DNA from: Adiantum capillus-veneris
Taxonomy: Eukaryota > Streptophyta > Polypodiopsida > Polypodiales > Pteridaceae
Direction: 5' to 3'
Length of the DNA stretch: 64,000 bases
Assembly (NCBI GenBank): GCA_014529385.2
Contig: CM043971.1
Span: forward strand, 33,687,709-33,751,708
Shown: positions 22,426 through 33,268 of the stretch, in pieces
Layout: the number at the start of each line of letters is the position of its first letter
Numbering within the stretch: the stretch's first letter is position 1
Position numbers and translations under genes: made by a program
The notes under the pieces: generated by a model
What the model was told of the DNA's origin: nothing
What the model saw: only the letters and a program-made list of their open reading frames with translations
Database searches by the model: none

Positions 22426-23761
22426 TCCCCACAAAAAACCATGAGGTCAAACTTAACAAAAAATACTGCAATTTCAAATCTCATTTTAAACAATGGGACT
22501 TGAATAATTCCTAAATATGTCTTTAAATTGAACTCACGTGGTACCTTACTTGTCTAAGAGGGGAACCTCCTGAGAGTCTTGCAAAATGACGGGTAAATAG
22601 GGATCACAATTCCTTGCATTATTGTTGATTAATCAATAATTTGAGGAACAACCATCTTAGTTAACTGTAGTGAGCTGATCTAAAAGCACTCAAACCGAGC
22701 CATGACCTCTATTGCTGATTAATAGATCTACGATTAATCTCAAAGAGATATTGCATAGAGAGTGCAAAATTCATACTTGCCAATGCTTATGGCTAATTTT
22801 ATGCTCACGGTTCACAAGGAAAGAATTAAATATTCCCCTCATGAAGTCCGTGCTAGCATATTTGGAACATAATAGAATGTGAAAATCCATCACATCTAGG
22901 TACCAAATGAGCTTTTTCACTAACATAACATAATTTTTCCATGTGTATAAACAACCATCCGTTAAAGTTGTTTAACAATACTTGTAACCTTAACAAGTCT
23001 TACTAAGTATTCGACAATTTCTGGCCATTGAAATTGTTCTTGATACAATCTGATTAGAAGGGTCTAATAAACGAATTTGACCATCACTTAGGGACTATGA
23101 TGTCACGACACATAATTGAAATAATGGGCACAAATGTTAGTCCCAGAGACTCATATTCTCCACATGTGGACTATGTCTCATAAATGTCCAAAAAATGACA
23201 TTTATCAAGTACAAGAGGTACTTGTGTGTGGAGATAATTGTAAACACTCAGTGACATGAGTGAGATGGGCCCTCATAAACTTTGACTTACACTAGCTATA
23301 CCAAACTTTATGAGTTCATAGACCATGTTGTATCCCATGTGACAACACATGCCAAACAAAACCCTACATGTAGGTCCATAATTGCATAATGCAGAAATGC
23401 ATTTTCACCCAAAACACTTTGCTCCTACATGAGCTTGTCATGTCTCTGAAGAGAAAAATGGATGAAAGCATTCAAGCTGACATATCCTACTTAGAGAATT
23501 CAAACAAAAAATATTCAAAATTGGAATAAAACCAAATCACATGTGTACCTGAAGGTTGAACATAGAATTCACTTACCCCTAGTCATGTGCACATGACCAA
23601 ATCTCTTATATGAAAAGGCCTAGTAATCTAGCTGAAAGATTAGTGAAAATCAAGTAGTACTGCACGAATAACCCTAGGTGTTGCCCTTGCAATCCAAACC
23701 CCTTGGTTAAAATTTGTAATGTCAAACCCCTTGGTTAGACTCCATATATAAGCATCTCATG

Positions 23762-24325
23762 GCCACTCTTTGGGCCTACCGCACGACATTCCGAACATCA
23801 CTAGGTTTCACTCCTTTCCATCTGGTACATGGAAAAGAGGCCATTCTACCCATCGAGGTACAAATAGCCAGCTTGTGATTCATGGATAGTCAGCTATAGC
23901 ACCCAATTGCCCATCTCCGCAACCACATCTCGGATCTAGAAAGGCTTTAATTAGACAGGGAAGATGCAATCAACTACTATACGACACAAATATAATGGCG
24001 CCAACTCACATTCAATCCAGGTCTTAAGGAAAAGGGTCTGAAGAAAGGCATGTTAGTATTGAGATACAACAACAGATTCGATACTAGGAAAGATACGAAG
24101 TTTTATCCCAGATGGGAAGGGCCATTCATCTTCAAAAAGCGATATGCCAATGATAGCTACACATTGATGGAGGTAGATGGTCGAATTCACAAGACCAGAG
24201 TTAATGGATGGAGGCTCAAAAGGTACTTCTTAAGGTTTGATCCGGAGTTCATGCTAGATATTCTAGAGGAGGGAGAACCCTCCAAATCCACCGCTAGAGA
24301 ATCAGAAGTAGAGCTAGAGGCATGA
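23762..24325 (+). pseudogene. Ty3/gypsy integrase end fragment
   Basis: From 23762 the plus strand reads ATLWAYRTTFRTSLGFTPFH and HGKEAILPIEVQIASL, the end of the integrase core, then hits TGA. After two more stops the frame 24050-24325 reads MLVLRYNNRFD, FYPRWEGPFIFKKRY and VNGWRLKRYF, the C-terminal GPY/F domain. The core's catalytic residues and everything upstream are missing. The fragment ends 71 bases before the left LTR of the element at 24397. It lies outside that element's target duplication, so it belongs to an older element into whose 3' part the new one inserted. Confidence 0.85.
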
Positions 24326-24391
24326 ATGCCTCTAGACAGAAAGGTAGGGCTAATGATGGTTGGTTTTCAAAGTTGTGTCCGTAAGAACAAA

Positions 24392-24396
24392 CCCCA
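24392..24396. repeat. target site duplication CCCCA, left copy
   Basis: The five bases before the left LTR are CCCCA. The five bases after the right LTR (33264-33268) are also CCCCA. A 5-bp duplication is the expected size for a gypsy integrase. Confidence 0.85.
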
Positions 24397-24590
24397 TGTT
24401 AACCCTCATGCACATTCCTATAACCTACGATAGACGCCGTATTATTTATTTGGTAGAGTCAGGTATCGGGCTTGTCGGTCCAATAGGAAAAGGGTAAGAG
24501 TGATCGTTGATGAGAGGCACACTCTAACAGGAACATTCAAGGGTTAGTTGGTGCTCTTGTGCCATCTCCATCTTCTTCTTCTTCATCTCC

Positions 24591-24675
<85 letters not shown>

Positions 24676-24914
24676 CAATTGAGCATTGCAACAAAAACAC
24701 GGCGGCGGCGAGGCGGTTGAGCGCGGCACAGTGGTAGCTCCTTCTTCTTCGCGGCGAGGAATCCTCCACGAAGGCGAGCATAGGGTAGTGAGTGACACAC
24801 CCTTGCTCTCTTACGCTTGCTAGATTAGTCTAGTTGTGTACTTGGAGCCATTTCTGGCTCACACACAGTGTATCGACAAGTATCTTTCATTGACGCGTGC
24901 GATAAACGCACACA
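24397..24914 (+). repeat. left LTR (518 bp)
   Basis: It matches the right LTR from TGTTAA through to the terminal CACA and includes a (GT)n(GA)n tract at about 24594-24674. It lacks about 100 bases that the right LTR has (about 32799-32894), and these include the TATA box. The start and end are fixed by alignment of both copies and by the target duplication. Confidence 0.88.
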
Positions 24915-24918
24915 TTTT

Positions 24919-24936
24919 TGGCACCGCTGTCGAGGA
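24919..24936 (+). promoter_or_regulatory. primer-binding site (tRNA-Asp type)
   Basis: TGGCACCGCTGTCGAGGA begins five bases after the left LTR. It resembles the plant Athila/Tat primer-binding site complementary to the 3' end of tRNA-Asp, with a few mismatches. Minus-strand cDNA synthesis would start here. Confidence 0.75.
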
Positions 24937-25664
24937 ATGCCTTACATTAAGCTTGAGTAGCACTCTATGCTACTTTGTGGTGCATTTTGAAATGTAGGAA
25001 AGGTAGAGAAGGAAGGTGTGTGTGTTGAGAAGGAGTTTGTTTTGCTGCTGTGTATTGTTTTATTAATAAGGTATTGAAAGGTACTATGTTTTTTCTATTC
25101 ATAAGGTGTTTTCTCTGTGATAAGGTGTTAGGATTAAGGTAGTAGATCCATAATGTTAGTTCTGTGTAAAGTACAATAAGTAGTTCTGTTAGTTAATGAG
25201 TTGCTATAGTAGAGTGTTAGTGTGTAACAGTAGCTGTATTAGTTGCAAGTAGGTAGGTTAGGTGTGTGTGGGCTTGCGTGCACAGTGCGGCCACGGCGAC
25301 CTTATCCCAAAAAATTAAAAATTTAAAAAAAATTCAAAATTGTAAAGGTAGGACCGGGATTGGAAAAATACCCCATACCCAAGCCCAAGCTCACGCTCAG
25401 GCTTAGGCCTCAGTCCCCCTTTAAAATTCGGTATTTTAGCCTCACGCGTACGTAAAAATTGACCTTTTTGAGGACTAACGGAGCTTCGGGTAACCGAAAG
25501 CTGTGTTGTAAAGCACACCACAACCCCCTGAGCGATACACTTGTTTCAAGCTATCACACGCTCTAATCCAAAAACCGATCATTAAAAAACATTAATAACA
25601 TAAAAGGACGAGTGAAAACGGAAGCCTAAAAAAGTAAGCGGTTGATCTTCGAGGTTATTCGCCG
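24937..25664 (+). other. 5' untranslated leader
   Basis: Non-coding DNA between the primer-binding site and the first long gag frame. It has several short T/G-rich repeats of the kind gttagtgtgtaacagtagctgtattagtt. No gene is visible. Confidence 0.5.
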
Positions 25665-27273
25665 ATGCTTGTAGGGTGCCAAAGGCACATGTATCTATGC
25701 TCTGGTCATGTGCTAGAGGCCGAGCAACTAGAGAGAATTTCGATTTACGCGAGTTCTCAATATCCATCTACCTTAGGTTCCGAGCCCTCGGCGGGGACCC
25801 AAGGTAGTACAAACCAAGACCCACATATAGCGTCTAGTGGCTCTTCCTCTTACTATGACATCATGGAGGGTTACCCAATGCCTAATCTTGATAGCTCAAT
25901 CCAAGACATGCATGCGTTGGGCCCACGGTCCGGGATGAGCGTGCTTAGCCGCTTGAAGGAAACCTTTAGTAGAGCCACTCGCTCCGAACATGGAGCTAAC
26001 GATGTAAATGAGGGGGGTGGGGAAGTAAATTCTCCATTCATGACCAATGTAGACCCTATGCTCTTAGAGAGTGTACACGTGAATACTCCATTCACTGCAC
26101 CCCCTGACTCTTCAGAGCTATTTCCCTCCAAGGTTATATTACCTGATGGTAGAAGCCTTGCCGAAGTACAAGAAGTTGAGCGGTATATCATCACGGCTAG
26201 GCAAAAGGAAATTGAGAGCTTACGCAAGGTGGAGCAACGAAAAGAGTTAAAAGTGAAAGCTCCTATGTCAATATCCTTGCTAGGAGAGCAATCGAGTGCT
26301 CCTGACTTAGCAACCACTAAGGGTCAACCCATAGGGAGCCACATTGCATCTAGTTGAAAGGACACCCCTAGAACCTCAAGCCTAGATGGAGTGTTCATAA
26401 ATGAGAACTAGAAGTACGAACTACAAACGAAAACTCTAATCGACCTATACACAGGTCACACCTATCACGTGGGTTGGTTAGATGTCCTACAATCCACAAT
26501 GGGTGCTACTAGAGTGGAGGATCAACAACAAAGAGTTTGTGAGGTCATCCATAGGGTTATTGAGCTAGAGAGACAGAACAAGGGGATCCACATGCCTTCA
26601 ACGGGTCTCATGAGAATCTTGGATACAGGGAAGGCTAAACAACCAACCCTATCGCAAATGGAGACTCCCGCCAGGGGTCTCAGTGCAATCTGAGCCCACC
26701 AGTGATAGCTTTACTTTTCCAAGTCTAGCTCATCTTTCCCTTGATGATGCCACGACTACCATGCCTACCTCAATGATGGGCATGCCAAGAAACATGCCAT
26801 GGACCTCGTTTGTTAGAAAAGCACCACTACATGGTAGCTCAATTCCTGCAACAGTACCTATAAGTGTAAACCAATCGTATATACCTATAGGTCCTCATAC
26901 TCATGAAGTCCCTACCCCTCCCATTGTTTCAACTACCTATGCTCCACAACCACAACACCCAAGCTCTTATTTCCATGGGACCATATCGGCTAGCATTAGC
27001 ATGTCACATCCGATGTCTGCTATGCCTAGGGCCACACATATGAACTTTGGACCGCCACATGGCACAACACCGTACCAAACGTGGAACCCAAGGGCTTCCT
27101 ACGCACCAAGCCCAATGCCAATACCTACTCCACATGTAGTCTCTGGAGCACCTCCACCCATTGTTCCTGCTCACTTAGGTTACTTAGCAACATTTGCTCA
27201 AGCTATCGATCTATTGCTGAGAATATGCGTAACATGTCTGATAGAGAACCTAGAACTAAGGCAGTACAAATAG
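25665..27273 (+). pseudogene. N-terminal Gag region, low complexity
   Basis: Three plus-strand frames follow one another: 25665-26357 (230 codons), 26469-26693 and 26683-27273. The first is rich in Ser, Glu and Gly with a short basic/acidic helical stretch (EVERYIITARQKEIESLRKV). The second has QQRVCEVIHRVIELERQ. The third is rich in Pro, Met, Ser and Thr, with many MSHPMSAMPRATHM-like phrases, and looks disordered. The first frame ends at a TGA in VASS-type sequence. The true start is uncertain; the ATG at 25665 is the first of the long frame. This is the matrix-like region upstream of capsid. The reading frame changes at about 27190 into the capsid. Confidence 0.6.
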
Positions 27274-28620
27274 CCAATCTCACACAAAAATTTAGTGGAG
27301 ACGAGGATGTGAGAAAGCATATCGAAGTGTTTGAAAAAATATGCGATTCTCTAGGGAAGAAAAAACGATTTACTCTACTCTTAGGAGACTGTTCTTGAAA
27401 GAATGCATACGAGAGGGAGTGCTTTGGGGTGTAGCCTCTCAGCTCGAGAAAGCCCAACGAGAGGAAGGAGAGTTGGTGAGAGACTTTATTAGTTTCTTGA
27501 AGAATTTGAATTCTCGTTGTAATCCAAATGAGTGCTTCAATAATAATCAATTGCTTGATAGATTCATTAGGGGATTAGGACATGAGGATATCTACAATGG
27601 CCTAGTCATTAGAGGTATCACCACTTGGGAAGCAGTCACCACCAATGCGATCCAATTGGAGGATAATTTAATGATTCAAGGAGAAAGAGTGTCTATTGAG
27701 TCTAAATTTATTAGCCCGCAAGCATCGGGTCATCAGCCAATGACCCTAAAGCCTATTGCTAAGGAGCCAAAGATATCTGAGATGACTTTAGCAAACCTCA
27801 CCAAGGCCATTCAAGAGAGTCTTAGAGACAATCGTGCTCCACAAAACAATCATATGTATCCAAGAAGGGAGCAACAATGGTGCTCAGTATGCTAAGGACC
27901 CCATAGTACTAGTGAATGCCCTACTTTTAGAGTAGAATTCAATGCGAACTGCAATGCATGTGGGAGGTATGATCATCAAGCTAAGGATTGCATAGTATTT
28001 AAGCGCGCGATGGCCAATAGACCAACCTTAGCATGGACAGACACACCTCGAGTGCCTGCATTGATGCTGGCCCCACCTCTTGAACAAACGTCACAATACA
28101 TGGTCCCTAGGGCCCAAAATATTGTTCAAACAACACCCTTATCACCTCCAATGCTAGGACCGCAACCACCCCATCCAAGAATCACTTCTATGAATCAAGT
28201 GGGTTGTGAGTCATCCATTGCTTGTTTGGAAGGCTGTGAGGAAGATATAGACCCTAATATTTCCTAGGGATGGATGTGCTTGAAGAAATTCCACAATACT
28301 ACATGGAGGACTATTGGGGACAACTCAAACCTGTTTATCAAGTAGATGATCTTGCTGTAAGAGGACTAAATATCAATTACATTTCCAAGAGACCACCTCT
28401 TCAATGCTATGAGTGTGGAGGTCCACATTGTGTGGCCGAGTGTCCTATTAGGCTACAAAAGAATGCCGCACCAATGCAAACCAATCAAGGGAGCATGTCT
28501 ACATGCCGATACTCATGTGTAATCGATGTGGCATAGATCATTTGATTTCCCAATGTCAAAATAATCCAAATGCACCGAAGATCACTCCATTAAACTTGAT
28601 TGAGGTTACCTAGGAGCCAT
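27203..28620 (+). pseudogene. Gag capsid and four CCHC zinc knuckles
   Basis: Frame 27081-27398 reads SDREPRTKAVQIANLTQKFS and DVRKHIEVFEKICDSL. After a shift, frame 27341-27895 reads FLKECIREGVLW, REEGELVRDFISFLKNL and CFNNNQLLDRFIRGLGHEDI, a typical plant gypsy capsid. Zinc knuckle 1 (about 27875-27925) is CSVC-x3-H-x4-C, split by a TAA at 27893-27895. Knuckle 2 (about 27952-27992) is CNACGRYDHQAKDC. Knuckle 3 (about 28400-28442) is CYECGGPHCVAEC. Knuckle 4 (about 28515-28556, next frame) is CNRCGIDHLISQC. Retroviral and gypsy Gags usually have one or two. Three frameshifts and one stop break the gene. Confidence 0.8.
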
Positions 28621-28634
28621 TACAAATTACACAT

Positions 28635-29473
28635 GTGGTCCCAGTAAACGTACTCACACGATCGATGCTCCAAAAACAAAATTATATTCTTGAGGAAAGA
28701 GACACGTCATCAATTTCCCAATCTCAGAAAAAGAAGAAAACACGAAGGAAGAGATCGCAAAAAGCAGCGAAGTCGGACCCCAACTCAAAGACTACCATAG
28801 GGATTGGTGACGACCCCATATATATGATCGACGCTAAAGAGGATTCTGATTCAAGTGAAACCATGGAGACCAAAACAACCACTAAGATAGAAACCAACAA
28901 GGAAGATCTTCATGAGCCACAATGGCTAGGATCCAAGAAGAAGATAGGAACTTATCCAAACCCTACAGAGGAGATCGAGAAAGTCAAGCAATTAAGGATT
29001 TTGGTAGAAGATACCAAAGGGATCTAGAACCAGCACCTAGGCAATTAAGGAGTTTGGTAGAAGATACCCAAAGGGATCTAGAACCAGCACCTAGGCAGAT
29101 CCAGATTATAGATACCGTGTTTCCTACCCAACAACAACCTCACCAAGTCCATAGACCCTTAGCCATACCTAGTGTCATCCAAGAAGAAATTGACTTAAAG
29201 TCATGGGAAAGTGTGCGTACTCACTTCTTGCTGGAAAGAATGTTTACAGAGGGACTACATGATCCTATCGAAGAAATGGAGATCCCATCTTCCCCATGTC
29301 AAGGGACTGAAGCCGAAAAGGTGCCGTTAAACATTGCCAAATTGATGGATTTCATGTGTTTAGAAGTTAGAACCACCATCATGTCCAAACTATATAAAGA
29401 CCCTGAGCTAGCCTCAGCTCTTCGAGCTTTCCTCAATGGAGAACTAAAGTTTGGGCTACCACAATTTGCATAG
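28635..29473 (+). pseudogene. lysine-rich Gag-protease linker with 54-bp duplication
   Basis: Frame 28635-29027 is basic (KKKKTRRKRSQKAAKSDPNS), then acidic. Frame 28922-29473 continues after a frameshift, reading QRDLEPAPRQLRSLVEDT and then QRDLEPAPRQIQIIDTVFP. The DNA holds a tandem duplication: unit 1 at 28988-29040 (53 bases) and unit 2 at 29041-29094 (54 bases). They are nearly identical except that unit 1 has lost one C at about 29015. That single-base loss explains the frameshift. The linker may act in RNA binding through its basic patch (inference). Confidence 0.7.
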
Positions 29474-30127
29474 ATGGATGGAGCTGGGGAGATGCCAATA
29501 GAGGAGGAACACTTAGATCCACAACCCAACCTAGATGAGAACCTTGTTATAGAAATACCTGTTAACAAGATGGGACAATACTTTGAGGGTGATGAATCCA
29601 ATACGACCATACCAATCACTACCAAGGGATTAACTATGAAGGGAATCCTTGATGGTGGCGCTAGGGTTAGCATTGTGACTAAAAATTGCTGGGAAACTAT
29701 GGGAAGACCTCATCTTGCGACCACAACCATAATAGTGAAGATGGCCAATGGGTCTATTGTTAAACCTATTGGGATGCTAGAAGATCTCAAGATCAAGGTC
29801 TTTGGACATAAAATAAGAGTTACCTTCATTGTTATGGATTTCTCCAAGCACCCTATGGCATCTGAAATGATCTTAGGACGTCCTTTCATGAGGGAAGCAA
29901 AAATGGTGCATGACTTGTCTAAAAACCATGTCTACTTGCAGTTCCAAGATTCTGTCATTCGAGCGGATCTGGTTACTGGTCAAGCACATCCTCTAGGAAA
30001 CAGGTTTAGAATTGACCATAGATCTGACACCATGGTTCACTCGGCCCCATTGCAGTATTGTTACACGTGTAAAGGGGACACTGATGTTGGGGAAGATTCT
30101 CCTTATATGGATGTACTACCTGAATGA
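29474..30127 (+). CDS. retropepsin-like protease of the non-autonomous element
   Basis: An intact 217-codon frame. It reads EIPVNKMGQYFEGDESNTT, then GILDGGARVSIVTKNCW at the active site, MANGSIVKPIGMLEDL, and SEMILGRPFMREAKMV near the C-terminus. This is the retropepsin fold with one change: the catalytic triplet is Asp-Gly-Gly instead of Asp-Ser/Thr-Gly. The aspartate remains. The conserved I-L-G-R-P-F motif is also present. It is homologous to PR1 at 18913-19644, sharing the VNK-x-G-x-Y-x-EG lead-in. It would cleave Gag. The frame starts straight after the TAG that ends the linker frame. It overlaps the next ORF by four bases (ATGA). Confidence 0.8.
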   Translation: MDGAGEMPIEEEHLDPQPNLDENLVIEIPVNKMGQYFEGDESNTTIPITTKGLTMKGILDGGARVSIVTKNCWETMGRPHLATTTIIVKMANGSIVKPIGMLEDLKIKVFGHKIRVTFIVMDFSKHPMASEMILGRPFMREAKMVHDLSKNHVYLQFQDSVIRADLVTGQAHPLGNRFRIDHRSDTMVHSAPLQYCYTCKGDTDVGEDSPYMDVLPE

Positions 30128-30810
30128 CTAAGTCGGACAATGTGGATTGGGTCTACCTAGCAGCAACCATAGACACTTGGGGAAACAGGGGGACTACCTG
30201 GGTAACACCTGAGGGGGATGAAATTCTCGTACCCTTAAATATGCTACAAGCAATTCATATAGCTTCTGACGAGACTCATCCTAATATAATGAAGAAAACA
30301 TACAAGTGGGTCCCTAAAGCTTCTTTAGCGACCATAGCTAGTGCTAAAAAACAGAAGCCTTGTAAGAAATGTCCCACTCGCCCCAAAAAATGTAAGAAAA
30401 CGTGGTGGTGGATTCCTAAACGACTATTGGAAGCCCAAAACTACTATCAAGGAAATGATCAAATTTGGGTGCCAAAACGTAGATTGTGTTCTTACCTATC
30501 ACCTGACCCATGTGCGCCCAATCCTGTAGCTCCAAAACAAATTGACAATTGTGGAAAGAAAAAAATCACTGAATGCTACACACCCGCTCCAGATCTAGTT
30601 TGGGTACCGAAGAAAGAACAATTTATTGCACCTAACTCAGGAAGGGGGGAGTCCCATGAAGCTTCTAGATCCTCATGTAATGCATCCATAGAGGTAAAAG
30701 CTTCTCCACAGCCTCCACCTACAATAGTGGACCTCCATAAAGCTACAAAGGAATCCACACCTCCCAGTGTTCAAGCATCACCTGATGAACCACTTCAAGT
30801 TCGATCCTAG
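30124..30810 (+). CDS. W-[VI]-P-K repeat ORF, unknown function
   Basis: An intact frame of 228 codons. Its ATG overlaps the stop of the protease ORF as ATGA. I do not recognise a catalytic domain. It holds four spaced copies of a short motif: YKWVPKAS (about residue 61), WWWIPKRLL (about 97), IWVPKRRL (about 116) and LVWVPKKEQ (about 159), with clusters of Cys and Lys (KPCKKCPTRPKKCKK) between. The arrangement suggests a nucleic-acid-binding or assembly-related tail (inference). A similar motif follows the second protease at about 14200-14430. The overlap could allow termination-reinitiation, or the two frames may once have been one fused protein. Confidence 0.65.
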   Translation: MTKSDNVDWVYLAATIDTWGNRGTTWVTPEGDEILVPLNMLQAIHIASDETHPNIMKKTYKWVPKASLATIASAKKQKPCKKCPTRPKKCKKTWWWIPKRLLEAQNYYQGNDQIWVPKRRLCSYLSPDPCAPNPVAPKQIDNCGKKKITECYTPAPDLVWVPKKEQFIAPNSGRGESHEASRSSCNASIEVKASPQPPPTIVDLHKATKESTPPSVQASPDEPLQVRS

Positions 30811-32629
30811 GAGAGTACCTTACCACCCTTGCAACTCGACGAGGCACCTAAGGTAATAGAAAACTACTAGAAAAAATCCTCACCTATTACCAACTGGAAT
30901 AATTGGTTTCAAATGGTGACGAGCACATTTCAAACAATATGACCTACCCAAGGAAGGGGGGAAGTCTTCATTCACGTCAGCCTATTGATTTATTTCCCTC
31001 TTACCCTTTTTTCCCCAACCCTTGAGATTTCCAATCTTAGGGAATGTATATATAAATCCTCATACTTACAAAAAACAAAAATAGTAAAGAGTAAGAGAAA
31101 TTAGCAAACAAACATGCACAATAAAAGTCAAAAATAGTAAAGAGTAAGAGCAATTAGCAAACGAACATGCACAATAAAAGTCAAAACATTGACCCAGACC
31201 GACACATTTACATTTGGTACACTGAAACAGAAACCTATGTCATCAAACACCTTTGATTCTCATCACTCGAGTGATGGAGGGTAGGTAGGATTAGTACGAT
31301 AGGAGTGTTTCTATTTTAGAGTTTAGTGATTAGCAAAGTTCTTTCTTCCCACTGATGTGCCTCTTAGAGGTATTCTTTGTGTGTCCTTGTGTGTACAGGA
31401 ATGTATTGCTGCTGTTAGGATTTGGACCTTCATGGGATCTTTCTCTCATTCACTCTCCAAATCAAGCGCGATCATCAACACAAACAGGTGTTTCTTGTCC
31501 ATTAGGATTGCCCCTTATCTTTTTTGCATCCATGTTTGTCTACTTTAATTGTAATTGGTAGCATAATATTCAACGCATTTGCTTAGTATCAAACATTAAA
31601 ATCAATGTAATTTTTTGTCATAAGCACTTGTCTAGGTTTAAAAATCAAGTAGTCCGACTAAGCTAGTTTGACCAAGCTAGGCGTTAGAGATCTTCTCTTA
31701 ATACCAGGGGGAATGCCTTCCTAATAATCAATCATTACTTAGGTTCTTAATCCGATTTAGGCAGCATTGTGTGCAATATACTAGGGATTTCTAGTGGGCT
31801 TAGTCCCTATTGACCTTTAGCTTAAGTATTATAAAGGGATTTTACTAGTGTGATGAGCCTGGGGAGGGTAACAGTGTTATATGACCCCCCAAAGCTACAA
31901 AATTAAAATGCTGAAACGAAGAAAACAAAAAAATCAAAGTGCCACAATGTAAAATCTTAAGCTCGAAGAGAAATCTCAGCTTGATCTGGTACTTCACTCA
32001 CATGTATCGCCTATGGTACTAGAGCCCTAGAGGTTTCTAGTGTGGCCGCTTTTCCTTGAAAAGCAAAAAACCCAAGGCATACAAAATAAGCACGTACATT
32101 AAAATTGAATCATTGTGTAAAGACTTTGGGGGGTCAAAGAAAAGTAAATAAGTCAAGCGATGATTTCATGAGAATTCCTTTTGTCGTAGCTTAACTACGA
32201 GGTCTTCTAGGTATAGCCTCTAGTCAGCCTTCGAACATGAAATACTTGGCTCTCACGATTAAGCAACTTAATTGACCAGAGAAAAATGAGAAGCTTACCC
32301 ATGGTATTAATAGTCGATCTTTAGTGCCTTTCAACCGTTAAATTAGTGACCCCGAACTTGTTTAGTATTTTACCTTTACAACTATTTATGCGTTTGATTA
32401 TATTACAATTTAATGTTTATTGCTGACAAATGGTTTAAAATTTTGTTACCAATCAATTTGTCTGACTACAACTGCGTATGATTTTTAATTGTATATGAGA
32501 ATGCAATTAATGTGCCAATGTTGTTTGATTTTGCAGTGACTGAACAAGGCTAAGCACATTCATCTCAAATGCTCTTCCACCTCGACCAACGAGTTTCAAC
32601 TCAATAGCTTCCGAGGATGGAATCTACAT
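30811..32629 (+). other. non-coding 3' region of the non-autonomous element
   Basis: No pol sequence is found. It contains a tandem duplication of 53 bases (atagtaaagagtaagag... at 31081 and 31134). The absence of any reverse transcriptase or integrase motif in either strand supports the non-autonomous call. Confidence 0.65.
31081..31186. repeat. 53-bp tandem duplication
   Basis: Two almost identical copies begin ATAGTAAAGAGTAAGAG at 31081 and 31134. They end in AACATGCACAATAAAAGTC. Confidence 0.9.
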
Positions 32630-32643
32630 CAGGAAGGGGGGCA
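32630..32643 (+). promoter_or_regulatory. polypurine tract
   Basis: AGGAAGGGGGGCA lies directly before the TG of the right LTR. This is the expected primer for plus-strand DNA synthesis. Confidence 0.85.
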
Positions 32644-32950
32644 TGTTAATCCTCATGCATATTCTATCACCTACGATAGACGCCACATTATTTATTTGGT
32701 AGAGTCAGGTACCGGGCTTGTCGGTCCAATAGGAAAAGGGTAAGAGTGATCATCGATGAGAGGTGCACTCTAACAGGAACATTCAAGGGTTAGTTGGCTA
32801 AGTATGGGTGCCCAAGTGTGAATGGAGCGAGCTCATATAAAAGTCACCTAAACCTAAAAATCATTCATTCTCTCATTTGTGCAATTGAAGAGTGCTCTTG
32901 CTCCATCTCCATCTTCTTCTTCTTCATCTCATTGTGTGTGTGTGTGTGTG

Positions 32951-33022
<72 letters not shown>

Positions 33023-33263
33023 TAAGATCGAGCATTGCGACGATGGCACGGTGGCGGCGAGGCGGTTGAGCGCGGCACAACGGTAGCTCTTTCTTCTGTG
33101 CGGCGAGGAATCCTCCACAAAGGCGAGTGTAGGGCGGTAAGTGACACACCCTTGCTCTCTTAAGCTTGCTAGATTAGTCTAGTTGTGTGATTGGAGCCAT
33201 TTGTGGCTCACACATAGTGTATCGGCAAGTCCCTTGCATTGACACATGCGACAAACGTGCACA
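32644..33263 (+). repeat. right LTR (620 bp)
   Basis: Direct repeat of 24397-24914 with an additional block of about 100 bases holding TATAAAA at 32836-32842 (context GCTCATATAAAAGTCACC), the likely core promoter. It has a (GT)n(GA)n tract at about 32933-33020. It ends GTGCACA and is followed by CCCCA. Confidence 0.88.
32836..32842 (+). promoter_or_regulatory. LTR TATA box
   Basis: TATAAAA within the right LTR, in the block missing from the left LTR. Its position about 190 bases into the LTR suits a U3 promoter. Confidence 0.6.
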
Positions 33264-33268
33264 CCCCA

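Larger units (their letters stand above)
19645..23761. other. spacer with small tandem duplications
   Basis: About 4.1 kb of AT-rich DNA without a recognisable gene. It holds three small tandem duplications, listed separately. The phrase cttaatatccYaYatag...agcaac, repeated near 22190 and 22320, is also seen here. No LTR partner was found for the minus-strand pol element. Confidence 0.5.
24397..33263 (+). mobile_element. non-autonomous LTR retrotransposon with gag and protease but no polymerase
   Basis: This 8,867-bp element has two LTRs in direct orientation (24397-24914 and 32644-33263), each starting TGTTAA and ending CACA. It has a primer-binding site after the left LTR, a polypurine tract before the right one, and a CCCCA target duplication. 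In order it holds: leader, gag (25665-28620), a lysine-rich linker, retropepsin (29474-30127), an overlapping W-[VI]-P-K ORF (30124-30810) and 1.8 kb of non-coding DNA. Reverse transcriptase, RNase H and integrase are absent, so it must have relied on enzymes from a partner element. Several frameshifts and stops have since broken gag. The first 150 bases of the LTRs differ at about 10 positions, so the insertion is not recent. It landed 71 bases beyond an older integrase fragment. Confidence 0.85.
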
